Shown here in pieces: positions 1 through 9,799 of a stretch of DNA of 50,077 bases. Origin of the DNA: Podaxis mareebaensis (lineage: Eukaryota > Basidiomycota > Agaricomycetes > Agaricales > Agaricaceae); the NCBI GenBank assembly GCA_018524725.1, contig JAEUWP010000312.1, forward strand, positions 1 to 50,077. The letters are read 5' to 3'. Below the pieces are notes generated by a model. The model was not told where the DNA came from, ran no database searches, and saw only the letters and a program-made list of their open reading frames with translations. The first letter of the stretch is position 1; each line of letters opens with the position of its first letter. A program made the position numbers and the translations under genes.

Positions 1-208
1 GCAGGAGGAAGAGGGGGAGGAGAAAGAGAGCAGGAAAAGGGGAAGGGGAGAAGGAAAATGAGGATGATGAAGATGACGAGGATGAGGATGTGGAAGGGGG
101 GGTGAAATTACGTTGGACACGTTCTTCCTCCTTGTCCCCATCCTCTTGCACTTCCTATCCTCTCTCTCGGTCGCATCATATCTTTGCCTTCATAACATAG
201 ACATATGT
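1..208. other. purine-rich low-complexity stretch, no gene
   Basis: The first 100 bases are almost pure A/G on the plus strand (GGAGGAAGAGG-like runs, then GATGATGAAGATGACGAGGATGAGG). The rest is pyrimidine-rich. The first part could be the end of an acidic (E/D/K-rich) reading frame running in from outside the window, but no gene can be closed here. Confidence 0.5.
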
Positions 209-299
209 TCATCTTTTGACTAGCCCACATTCCCAGAGCCTGGGTGGGTGTTCTTCATAGGCACGGAGCATAGCGTTCAACTGAGAAAAATCAGAGGCA

Positions 300-670
300 T
301 TTTGAGCGTGTTGGGGGAGTGAGAATGGGGAACATACGTACTCTATGCCTCCGTATCCTTCGTCCTCAGCATCACCACCCCAATTACCACCGTCCTCCCT
401 CTCGTCTCCACCCTGCTTGTTCCCATCTAGGCTGTCGTTCCGTAACATCACACATCTTCGTCGTTGTCATTGTCCTTGCGAGGATTCTCGGCCAATCTTC
501 GTTCTGAGATACCAGGTGAGTCTTCTGCATCCCCCCCGCCGTCTACATCGTATTCGCCATCCTGTTCGCTTTCCGTGTGGCTTCCAGCGCTCATTCATGG
601 GAGAAAATGCGTTGTCTTATGGGTGTTTCTAACAAATCGGAAATTGCAGTGCAGGCGGTGAAAGCTTCAG
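300..670 (-). repeat. acidic coding-like segment, copy A of a diverged tandem duplication
   Basis: Read on the minus strand this segment encodes an acidic stretch with the order SERRLAENPRKDNDNDDEDV, a stop, then (in another frame) NDSLDGNKQGGDEREDGG. It aligns along its length with the segment at about 860-1250, which reads SERRLADNLREDDGDEDD then LDRNEEDGGEEEGGDEDEG in one frame. Copy A therefore carries a frameshift and a stop relative to copy B. Flanking bases (the GTGAG-type splice-like site and the downstream GGCGGTGAAAG / GGCGGCGAAAG stretch) also match, so the duplication covers more than the acidic run. I do not recognise the parent protein. This is probably a decayed exon. Confidence 0.45.
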
Positions 671-859
671 TTCGTAAGTACTAGATACGCACCCGGCAGG
701 ATGTCTTGTCATCCCAAGTCTGAAGAGACCATGTACTTGCAAGCCGGGATTAGCATGAACGACGAAGGGAATTCTATAACTCGGTTTATGAAAGGAATAC
801 TGAAGTAGGGACTACGGTGTTCCACTGGACACATTTTTGAGTACATTGGGGAGAGAGTA

Positions 860-1250
860 TAGTTGGGAATGAAGGACGGTGCATACCTTATGCCTTATGT
901 CTCTGTGTCCACTAAATACCCTTCATCCTCGTCACCACCCTCTTCTTCGCCTCCATCCTCCTCATTCCTATCTAGGCTTTCGTTTTGCAACGTACATGCA
1001 TCGTCCTCATCGCCATCATCCTCGCGAAGATTGTCAGCCAATCTACGTTCTGACTCAGTCCTAGGTGAGTTTTGCGTTTCCTGTTCATCGTCCGCATCAT
1101 ATCCACTGTTCTGACTGTCTTCTGTGTTGCTTTCAGCTTCCGTTCATTGAAGAATATTGTTTCTTACTGTTGTTCCTAGCAGATTGAGCGTTGTGATGGA
1201 GGCGGCGAAAGATTCGGTTGATGATGCGGCGGTATCTAGAGTCGGTGAGC
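860..1250 (-). repeat. acidic coding-like segment, copy B of a diverged tandem duplication
   Basis: This is the more intact copy. On the minus strand it stays open through about 45 codons rich in Asp, Glu and Gly before a stop near 895. It shares the motif ERRLA(D/E)N and the SLDRNEEDGG core with the segment at 300-670. No start codon, domain or function can be assigned. The two copies lie about 540 bp apart in the same orientation, so a local tandem duplication followed by decay is the simplest reading. Confidence 0.45.
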
Positions 1251-1462
1251 AGGCGCCAGGACTGTTATGAGAGTACTTACAGAGCAACCAGTTGGAAAGT
1301 GTTCATTCTGTAGCATGTCAATACTGTGTGCTTGATTGAAAAGAGAGATGAGATCAGTTCCAAGTTGCGAAGTTCATGTTCCCGCTATACATGTACAAAC
1401 AAATAATTGGGCGTTGCTCATATTCATGGGTCTGAAGGGGTTTTTCACTTGAAAACGTCTAT

Positions 1463-1516
1463 TGTAGATACTGTAGGGCCTGTAGATACTGTAGATACTG
1501 TAGGTACTGTAGAACA
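1463..1516. repeat. 9-bp tandem repeat, six units
   Basis: Six consecutive units of consensus TGTAGATAC. Units 1, 3 and 4 are perfect; units 2, 5 and 6 differ at 1 to 4 positions (TGTAGGGCC, TGTAGGTAC, TGTAGAACA). It lies in noncoding sequence. Confidence 0.85.
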
Positions 1517-2004
1517 CGTTATATTTAGGTCAGCTAAAATTAATCAGTGATCGCCAGGGCTGATGCGATATGTGGCCCGAACGGTTTACAATCTCTCCTA
1601 CGCCTGCAAGATCTGCTGTCTATATAGCCATTTAAGCACTACTAACACTAATATGCCCATGTATGTTATGCCAATGTTTTTTAATCTTACATTTTCGCTC
1701 ATTATTCCGGAAAATGGAAAGATTTTACATTTTGAATGCCAAAAAAATGTTGAATATGAATATCTACCCGAAATATCATTGCGGGTCAATACATTCTGAA
1801 CAAAAGGATTCGATGGTGTAAGAAACACGTTCAAATGTTTCGGCCATGCTGTTATACTGCCGAAAACATTGCGCACCCTTACATACTGCTTCGAATGTTT
1901 TTTTTCGCTATTAATGTCTATTCTATCTTTTGAATACTATACATAGACCAAAATGTAATAATAGTTTTGAGCCGTTTCACTGATGCTACTGTCATGATCT
2001 ACCA
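1517..2004. other. AT-rich intergenic sequence
   Basis: No gene seen. The stretch is AT-rich, with short runs of A and T. It includes an imperfect inverted pair near 1835-1869 (ATGTTTCGG and CCGAAAACAT), which is too short to call an element. Short open frames on both strands look like chance. Confidence 0.5.
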
Positions 2005-3471
2005 ATGCAAGCTGCTATGTGGCTCTGCATCAAAGAATACAATGACGTCCTGACTCCCCACCAGACATTTCTGATTTGGGCAACCGCCGCCCTACTAGCC
2101 AACCTATCACTCCTCCTAGGCACCCACTCCCAGCCCAACCTCCTCCATTACTTCACCCTTCACACACTTTTCCACAAGGGGCCAATCAACACCAGCAGTA
2201 TCCGCATACTGATTGATACAGAGGAAGTCACCTCACCAGATCACCTTTATGAGCTAGGGACTATAATGGAACCCCCTACCTTCCCCACCGTGCCCAAAGT
2301 CCAAGTCTGTCAAGCACACAACTGCACCAATCCATCAATGCCGCCATCTCTGCCCTTGCTGACAATATCATCAGCACCTGAAACAGGCAGACCATGCGCT
2401 CCAACACCTATACCTTTGGCCTCCCCCACATCCATCAGAGAACAACACAGTCTCCTCAGCAGAGCCGCTGCACGCATTCACTCCCTCGTCCATTGAGATC
2501 AGAATGCCTCCACACAACTGACAGACATCACGAATCTCCCTTCTCCGACATTGGAAGCAGAAAATCCTAGACCACCTACCCCCCACCTGACACCAGTGTC
2601 AGATAGTAGTAGCGAGATGGAACTTGCTAATAACGAAGGGGATAATGTTATGAACCAGCCTGGTACCTCCTGCCGCAACATTATTTATCACGTGTTAGTC
2701 CACGAGCTTGGACTCCCCAATGCCTCTCATTCCACCACCCAAGATACAGGTACACCAGCTGAAGACTCAACTTGCTATCATAACGAAGCTTTCACTAACC
2801 ATTGCCTTCCTGGCCACACCTCCCTCTTCTCCGAAGATTGGCCAATGCCTGGACCCATCTTCTATGAGACCGACCACATGATGACAGAGATATTATGCAT
2901 TGCTTGGGAAAATGCTCCCTTCACTCATGTCTTTGATCTTGACAGGCTATACATTCAGACAATCCACAATAACTTCAACTCTGCCTGGGCCCACAGTTGG
3001 AAGATGATCCCCTATGCCAGAGAACCCATTGTATTCCTCCACCCCTACATGATGTATCTGCCCGAGGTCATCCTGCATATAATCAAATACGAAGTCGCCC
3101 ACAGATTCTACTTTCGAGAAGTAGAAGTCTACCATGTCGATCCTAACTCTGACGAGCCTCCGGCCATTCCCCCCCGTCATACTCAGCTTCCACCCCTCCA
3201 CAGTGTCGACTCCAATGTTCCCGGCATTGACAAGTCAAATCCTGAAGAACCCATCAGTGATCCTCCTCCATATCCATCGCCATATGTCACTGCTGACATA
3301 TTGTCATCATCATCATCATCCCCGCACTGCAGCCTCATCTTCCTCCATGAAGATTCCCCTGACTCACTACCTTCAGTAGGGAATTTCCCTGTTCCTAGTT
3401 CAGCTTCGTCTCCCAACTCCTACTCTTCTGACTCTTCTAATGGACATCTTCACCCTAATATGGACCTGTAA
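2005..3471 (+). pseudogene. Pro/Ser-rich hypothetical protein frame interrupted by one in-frame TGA
   Basis: Codons 1-163 (2005-2493) and 165-489 (2497-3471) lie in the same reading frame and are separated only by a TGA at 2494-2496. After the TGA the frame continues for 325 codons with the same composition, so the two parts look like one gene of about 488 residues with a single nonsense change. The N-terminal part has a hydrophobic patch (FLIWATAALLANLSLLLG). The middle is Pro/Thr/Ser-rich. The third quarter has a more globular stretch around FTHVFDLDRLYIQTIHNNF and HRFYFREVEVYHVD. The end is again Pro/Ser-rich with a run of Ser from a TCATCATCA tract. No intron is needed. I do not recognise the family. 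An intronless single-exon protein in a gene-poor stretch suggests a transposon-associated or expanded lineage-specific family. A sequencing error or an intron skipping the TGA is possible. Confidence 0.5.
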
Positions 3472-4082
3472 TATAACCCAGTAAATAGTTTCCTTTCTAC
3501 CTCATTACAGACATTCATCTAGTATCCCTGTATTCCACCCGGACTCTGCCTTGTATGATTTCCCTAGTTAGTTAGTTTCTTTTCTTGTCCAGTCTCTATT
3601 TTTGTCTCTGTTCCTATTCTTGTCTCATTCTATTCTTGTCTTGCTCTGCTCCGTAGTTATGCTTCTATTGACTCTTGGACTCATAGCTCTACTTCATCAT
3701 AGTTACCAGAATTGGACCCTAGAAGTAAAGCTTAAATAGCCACTCATGTACTGGAAGTGCAAGCTTCCTATATTCTCAAATCTCAAGTTATTGTTCATCT
3801 TTAACTTCTGATTGACATTAGCTCATGATCAGTGTGGTAGTAAACTCTCTATTGGTCATATTCTCAACTGATAGAAGTTCAACCTCTTGAGTGTACTTAA
3901 CTGGACACTTGCCTCACCACCTACTTACCGTGATCCTTCTTGCTAGATCCTAGTGCCTCTGCAAACCATCTAGTAAGATAGCTGCCCCCTAGCAAAGCTT
4001 AGGTGACCAGTGATAAGGACCAGCCTAACACATTGAATGCTTGTGCAAATACTAATCCAACAGGCTGATCATATCATTCTCA
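3472..4082. other. noncoding stretch after the Pro/Ser-rich frame
   Basis: No gene seen. It has a pyrimidine-rich run (about 3570-3660) with repeated TTCTTGTC/TATTCTTGTCT words, then mixed sequence. Confidence 0.5.
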
Positions 4083-4247
4083 GGAGATGCAGAGGAAGAG
4101 GACCCTGCAGCTGATCTGTTCACTATCACAGAGAGAGCCATGGTGGAGGAGGAAAACACCACTGTTACTGAAGGCAGTGAGGAAGAAGACAAGCCTGAGG
4201 AGTTCAACATTGTTTGGGAGGTGTTGGACCTTGCAAGGGCACTCTGT
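4083..4247 (+). pseudogene. fragment resembling the NASP/Hif1/Sim3 histone chaperone
   Basis: The plus-strand frame from 4083 encodes an acidic stretch (DAEEEDPAADL, EEENTTVTEGSEEEDKPEE) followed by FNIVWEVLDLARALC. An acidic insert that runs straight into an (F)N-x-x-W-E-V-L-D-L-A-R-A helix is characteristic of the SHNi-TPR histone chaperones (NASP, yeast Hif1, fission yeast Sim3), where the acidic segment interrupts a TPR. The next expected TPR helices are missing: the frame ends after ten more codons at a TAA, and nothing homologous is found in the following kilobase. No start or upstream TPR is visible. I read it as a stranded gene fragment, possibly captured by a mobile element. The similarity is short and judged from memory of the family. 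Confidence 0.45.
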
Positions 4248-4277
4248 AGGTGCAGTCGCTATCTACTCAATATTTAA

Positions 4278-5446
4278 ATGAACATATCTGGATGCTGGCT
4301 ATGAAGAAAACTTCAAGAAAACTGGGTCAGGGCAGAGATTGAGGGCACAAGAACAGCTATTGCTTTGTCAGTGATTTGTATAGTGCACATGGGAGATCTC
4401 TCTCTTTGCTTCTTACAACTCACACAAGATGCTCTGCCTCACCCTCTATACCCTCAAGGGCATTCCTAAAAACTGCCTCACAACTGAATACACTAATACC
4501 CTCACACTCACCATTCAAGAGTGCTGGAAGCCACTCATGAGGAGAAAAAGAAGGGAAGGTACCTGTGGACATCTGAGATTCACACTGGTGTAAGTACTTT
4601 TGATGTTGTAAATTGCTGTATTTTGACATTGCTTGTTAGTTCATTACCTCACATTTTGTGCTCAGCATGACACCTCCATTCCACAATGAGAGTATTTGAT
4701 AGCAGTGACCACCTCTTTGCAACGATTCATTTCCCACCACCACTGAATAAAAGACAAAGACTGTTGTGGAATCTGTCCACAACTTGGATGGATTTTGATT
4801 TCTATGAGAAATTTGAGCACTCATTAGATCTGCATGTAGATATATAGAATGTTGATCGTCTCTTTCTTGGACTTCACTTTCTCTTCGCTTTTCTTGGTAG
4901 TTGGGGCTGATTGTTGGATGGACCAATTCAATTGCACAGCACTCACACTCTGATCATGCACTGTGAGGGCACACAGCACACAAAGGATATTGCACATTGT
5001 GATATGTAGAATATGTATCATAGTATCTTGGGATTCTATATATAACATGAACTATGTATAACATCTCATTCCCAGATATCTTCTGTAATAACCAACTTAT
5101 TGTTTCACATATCTCCCATCAAGATATCTAACTTATTGTCCATATCATATGTAACTCAGTAATAGTTCCAATATGAACTGTTGATATAATCCATAGATAC
5201 AATATATATCTTTTGTCCAGATATATTAGTTGATATGTTAGTTTCCTTAGCTCTTTATATCCAAATGAAATGTATAATATCTATTGAATATTAAGGGATA
5301 AGATACCAGTTGGAAATTAAAAATATCTGGTTCTAAGATAAAGTTTGTCAATATTTTGACATGTAAGTACAGGATATCTGTGTGTCTTATATAGTCACAC
5401 ACCAGCAGTGTCAAGGTATGGGTATTGTGCAGGTGACCACTGCACT
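4278..5446. other. AT-rich noncoding stretch
   Basis: No supportable gene. An open frame at 4429-4593 (54 codons from an ATG) has no recognisable content. From about 5040 to 5400 the sequence is very AT-rich and dense in AGATATC/GATATCT/ATATCT words, plus a duplicated AACTTATTGT (5091 and 5131 approximately). It could be old transposon debris. Confidence 0.45.
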
Positions 5447-5448
5447 TA

Positions 5449-5471
5449 CAGTCATTGGACGGTCAGTGGGA
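5449..5471 (+). repeat. left terminal inverted repeat of the mariner-like element
   Basis: 23 bp, identical to the reverse complement of 6216-6238. It is preceded by TA at 5447-5448. Confidence 0.9.
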
Positions 5472-5617
5472 AATGGACACTCAGTGGGAAATTTCACATT
5501 CCCACTCGAGATTTTTACCTTTTCCTTTTGGACTTTTTGTAATTATATACCCTAGTGCCTCAGTTACAAAATGAGAGTGTTTTGGTTATTATTGGCCATC
5601 TGACCATGTCGCAATGA

Positions 5618-5977
5618 TTGAGGGAATCATTGGCAGTCCCTTGCAAAACAAGGTATCTCAACTTAGGCATCAATTCTGTACACAATGGTGCTACAACATG
5701 GATCCCCATATCATATAAGCTAAATGGTATTCATTCTGAGGCCATCTGTAGTTGCAAAGTGTCCGAAACCTGGAAGTTAGCACGGAGGGCATCCTGGAGG
5801 CTTGATCAGACCTGTCACGTCACACCTTTCCAAATTGGAATGCATCTGATTTGTTTTATGACATCCCGCTTTTTGAAGCTTTTGACCAAAGCGAAGCAAA
5901 AGGGCCCTGAGAAACTCATTTCACAGCCAAAAATACCAGAGGACGATGCAAACATCAATGGAGATGAAGAGGACTGA
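5618..5977 (+). other. 119-codon open frame inside the mariner-like element
   Basis: This frame is open from a TTG and ends in an acidic tail (EDDANINGDEED). It has no recognisable helix-turn-helix or DDE residues. It could be the decayed remnant of a transposase end or chance. The acidic C-terminus is compatible with, but does not prove, a pogo/Fot-like origin. Confidence 0.25.
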
Positions 5978-6215
5978 TCATCGTGAGGTAGTTGTGATGG
6001 CATTCCCACCGGCGTGATGTGACTATCCCACTGACTGTCCTTGGGCTTGATAACCAAAATTTCGACTGATTGCCAGATTACACCAGCCTCTTGCCCATAA
6101 TACCCCTTTAAACTAGTTATATATGTACCCGTAGAGTATGTCCAAGCATAATACCGGCTTATTTTTGTCCCATATGAACCTTGGACTTTTTCCGAAGGCG
6201 CACATCATTTAGTTG

Positions 6216-6238
6216 TCCCACTGACCGTCCAATGACTG
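6216..6238 (-). repeat. right terminal inverted repeat of the mariner-like element
   Basis: 23 bp, perfect inverse match of 5449-5471. It is followed by TA at 6239-6240. Confidence 0.9.
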
Positions 6239-6240
6239 TA

Positions 6241-7110
6241 CCTGTACCCGCACCCATCTCCACCCACACCTGTCCCCCGTGGGTGTCAGGCACCCGTGAA
6301 GATCACTAACTAGAGGCTGCGGCCCTGTTGGCACATATCAAATCATCATTGGCACGAGGAACTAGAGGGAGAAGGAGCCTGAAACTAAAAAGCAGAAAGG
6401 AACCAGTAGAAAAAGATTTGCTTGGCTTGGCGTGGACTGCTTCCCCGGAAATCCGATATCTGGGTTTTACCTTTGCTGAGGCCTTTGATATAGCTAGCTT
6501 CTGCACTCTCTGTGTCCAGTTGTCGCAATGGCGACTCCTCCATCACTTTCGTGTCCGTCTCAAGATCGGCATTGGTGAGTCCGCTCTAATAAAGGTAAGT
6601 CACAAGAGCGTTAAATTTCAAGTGGATTAACCCGGTGTCTCGCTTCATGAAACAGTGGTCTATATCTAACCTCGTCTAGAGTTGCGATGTGCTGGTGGCA
6701 GCGGCTGGAGCCCGTTAAATCTCTCGTATTCTAATCCGTATTTGTGGCGGAGTTCTATGGTAGCTGCAAGATGCTCAATTTCTGGTTGACGGCATTCCTT
6801 CGAACGAACTGCTTCACACTATTACGTTGATCACACGAAATGGTAGTTTGATCTTATAATTCGTGGCCGCTATTCGGGTATACAACACAAAAGACAGGGA
6901 CATAGCCATTGAGTCGTTAATATAGGTTGCAGGTGTAGTTTCGAAGACAGTAGGGGTAGCACCGATGTTGTAATCGACGTGCCACTCAGTTGTCCACTTG
7001 GTGACCTAACAGCCTTCAACGCGCACATCTTGTACATGTGGGATCCAAGCGCTTCACAAAGACCTGAAAGAAGATGTAGATCAACATACCAAGTAGCCAT
7101 CCCTATCTAC
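6241..7110. other. intergenic sequence downstream of the exonuclease gene
   Basis: No gene recognised. Open frames at 6328-6630 (plus) and 6870-7100 (minus) carry no known motif. The second abuts the stop codon of the exonuclease gene and is probably its 3' untranslated region. Confidence 0.45.
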
Positions 7111-9525
7111 TTAATATTTCACACCCAAAAACAATAGTCCCCTTCTCGCCAACTCAACCGCCTCCTCCAAATCCCTTCCATCTGCTGCAGTCCATCTTAC
7201 GTCCAGCTCCTCTGGCGCTTTCCCTGATCTCAACGCAGTCTCAAACTGGGCTTTGCGCGCATTGAGTGCAGCCATTTTTCGCGGATCCGAGTGTCCAGTG
7301 AATATGATGAACGCAGTTCGTGGAGGCAGACTCGCATGAATGGTCATGAGGTGATTGTTGAGGGTTTGTAGCGTTTCGTTAAGGACCTCCTGCGTGGGGG
7401 GAGGTGTTGGAGGGGGAGGTGGTGTATCTGGTGTTGCTTTCGGCGTTGTCCCTATCGCGATCGTTAGCCGGTAATCAGTATTGGTAAAGGCAGAACACTC
7501 ACATCCTTGAACGTTCGCCAAAATCATCAGCCTCGCAAACGCAAAATGGTGGGACGGCACAACATTCAAAAGTTCCTTCACAACCTCTTCATCACTTGAG
7601 CACCCAATCGCCGTACTCGCCTTACTCCCATGCATAACCGCTGGGTTCCCGTGATCAACAACCGCAGATTTGATGCTCCCCACACCACCACCCGCACGTC
7701 TCGTCGACCTCGCCATCCTTTCAAAAATTGACTCATAGTCAACTTTGAATTCCCCAAAACCTGGCCCGCCTTCGATTTTTCTCCTGAGCAATTCCAAGCA
7801 TGCTCGTGCGTCTTCTTCGGGATCATGCCCACCCTCCCCCTTTGTCTGGATTTCCCTCCCGCACCATTTTTTCGTGAGCCACGCAAGGCCGGGTTTGAGT
7901 GGTCGCCCGCGGGGGTGGTGGTATAGCACAGCTGTATCAATGCAGAGCGGGTGGCATATCTTGAGTGCTTTGAGGTCGGATTCGAGGGAATGGCCGATAA
8001 GTATTGGAGTTGGCGCGGGTAATGCTTCTGTGCCGTTGGTTGAGAAAGGGTTGGGGGAGGGAGGAGAGAGCAGTCGAAGGACATGTGCTTGGACCTGAGC
8101 ATGAGTCGTCGTTACGCCAGCCAAAGCCGCCGCAGTTATGCCAGACCACCTGGGGGGGGGGGATTGAGAATTTGTAGCTGAAGGGACAAGGTCACTCATA
8201 CCTTGTGAGATAATCTGTAACCGGCTTGGAGGGCTTGACTAACTGGTCATAAACGACGAGGCCCGTATGAAAGTCCACAACACAGACGCGCGTTAGCTCC
8301 TTACCGTCTTCGGTCTGACACTTCAGGGAGGGTGAGACGCGTTTGCAATTAAGTAAAGGGGATAGACCATACCATTTCACAGTCGATGGCAAAGACGCGT
8401 TGCTTGGGGGCTTTTGATTTTTGCTCAGGTGTGAGCTCCTTTGGTTGAGGCGTTTCCACCCATCCTGGGGGTTTCTGGAAGACATCGGCCATGTAGGAAG
8501 GAATCGGATAGTCATGCTCGATCATCTGTTCCAAAGAAAGCGTGAATTGAGAGGGATCCCGGTCCTTGTTGGCCTCCGCTGTACGACCGTTGAACGGGAG
8601 GAAACCTTAGACAAGAAATGAACGTACAGCTGAGCCTCTGAGCTATCCTCCTCTTCTTCTCTTCTCCGCTTACTGGTCCATTGAAGAAACTGCTCAGTAC
8701 ACTGTGCATGCGAGTCTGATCTCCCGGAGCACGTGTGGGACAAGCATGGGTAAACGTTGTGGCGATGAATGGTATACTGGCAGCCGTGGAATTCGTGTTT
8801 TGGGATTTTGTGAGGAGAGGTATTGAGATCGGGAGGTTTGGATTCGAGGTTGCGATTGTAGGAAAAGGAGGTAATGCGAGAACTTCTGGTGTCAATCCCG
8901 GTATTAGGATGGCGACGACCTTTTCAATGAGTTGGGCATTCTGAACGAGAGCGGAGCATTAATGTTGGTCTGAGATCGGAGGTCGGAGAACGTACATCAA
9001 TCCGAAGCCAATTCGGCGGTGGGGCGTCAGCAGTGACGTGTAGGACGAGATCTCGAATATCCTATCCATGTATGAGCGCTGTGTCTCGCCAAACTGAGTC
9101 TAACTCACATCGATGTTCACGGCGTGGGTCCGTTTGTTGATTTCACTGTTGTTGTACATGAAGCGTGGTTGGGTTATCTAGAGAGCGCCAAGCGAGTAAG
9201 CAATGAGGAAGCACGATAGCCCATGCGGCCAGGACGGGTAAGTTCCTGTCCTGGGAGATATGAGTAATTAGTACGAGCACACACACACATCACTTTTTGC
9301 CTTGGACTTTTGGTTTTTCTTCTGCTTCCGCCTCTCCACTTTGGTCCAGTCTTCAGCGCCCATCGACTGCGGCTCTGGCGACTCTGCAGACTTGAGTTTC
9401 TTGAGATTGGGCGCCTCCAGCGAGGTTTGGGAGCTGGGCTGGGAGCGCTTCATGGGGGAGCAGTCGAAGGAAGTTGATGGTTGTTTGTTGAGATCAAAAC
9501 GAAGATCGCTGTCAGCCGATCTCAT
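7111..9525 (-). CDS. REX1: REX1-type 3'-5' RNA exonuclease (DEDDh family)
   Basis: This is a nuclear exonuclease of the DnaQ-like REX/REXO family, which trims the 3' ends of structured RNAs such as 5S rRNA and tRNA. Seven or more exons on the minus strand join in frame. Exon 1 (9525-9289) is a basic Ser/Lys-rich N-terminus (RRKQKKNQKSKAK, a likely nuclear signal). Short exons then read ITQPRFMYNNSEINKRTHAV and DIRDLVLHVTADAPPPNWL. A longer exon has NAQLIEKVVAILIPGLTPEV, and the next has the conserved SQFTLSLEQMIEHDYPIPSY. The exonuclease core shows motif I (FAIDCEM), motif II (GHSLESDLKAL) and motif III (HDPEEDARACLEL), giving the D, E, D, H, D set. The last exons end in GLLFLGVKY. One intron acceptor is preceded by a run of about ten C. 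Start: the first ATG in exon 1. The REX1 rather than REX3/REX4 label rests on the extended N-terminal region before the core. The gene is divergent from P450-1. Confidence 0.88.
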
Positions 9526-9799
9526 CTTTGCATTTGTGGGCGCCTGATGACTTATCTTCGCCCCATGCCACTTTACAAATCATCACTATACCTTCGCAAG
9601 TCAGACCTGCATATCCCACCAACATCGGGGACGTAATCCCGGTTATCAAACATGTGTCCAAACGATGTTCGCCCTTCTAGGGTCATTCTGCCTCATGGCC
9701 CGAGGTCGTTCCCCCAGGCCTTGCATTTCTTCTGTGGCTGACGCCATAATAAAAACACCGGGACCGGAAACAGTGTTTCTCCGTCTACATCCCAACACG
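9526..9799. promoter_or_regulatory. shared divergent promoter region, exonuclease and P450-1
   Basis: These 274 bp separate the start codons of the exonuclease (minus) and P450-1 (plus), so both promoters must lie here. A short plus-strand frame from 9665 runs in frame 0 into P450-1 (9800 is 135 bases on), so a longer N-terminus is formally possible. The hydrophobic anchor, however, starts right after the ATG at 9800. Confidence 0.5.

Larger units (their letters stand above)
5449..6238. mobile_element. 790-bp non-autonomous Tc1/mariner-like DNA transposon
   Basis: The element is bounded by perfect 23-bp terminal inverted repeats. Each begins CAGTCATTGGACGG and ends GTGGGA, at 5449-5471 and, reverse-complemented, at 6216-6238. 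It is flanked on both sides by TA (5447-5448 and 6239-6240), the target-site duplication of the Tc1/mariner superfamily, and CAGT is a common start of such repeats. A further copy of part of the repeat (TCCCACTGACTGTCC, one mismatch) lies inside at 6026-6040, and the left end repeats CAGTGGGAAAT at 5465 and 5481, so the ends carry subterminal repeats. At 790 bp it is too short for a full transposase of about 350-550 residues, and no DDE/DDD motif is visible, so it should depend on a transposase in trans. Perfect repeats suggest a fairly recent insertion. Confidence 0.85.

Noticed and set aside
2947..3416. Minus-strand frames with Asp runs opposite the Pro/Ser-rich gene
   Set aside because: The Asp run is the antisense of the TCATCATCA serine tract. 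No start, splice or domain evidence.
5040..5400. ATATCT-dense AT-rich stretch as an LTR or replication origin
   Set aside because: No paired long repeat, no TG..CA ends and no primer-binding site could be found. AT content alone is not enough.
7578..8102. 174-codon minus frame inside the exonuclease gene
   Set aside because: It is a shadow of the exonuclease coding exon, which holds the conserved motifs in another frame.
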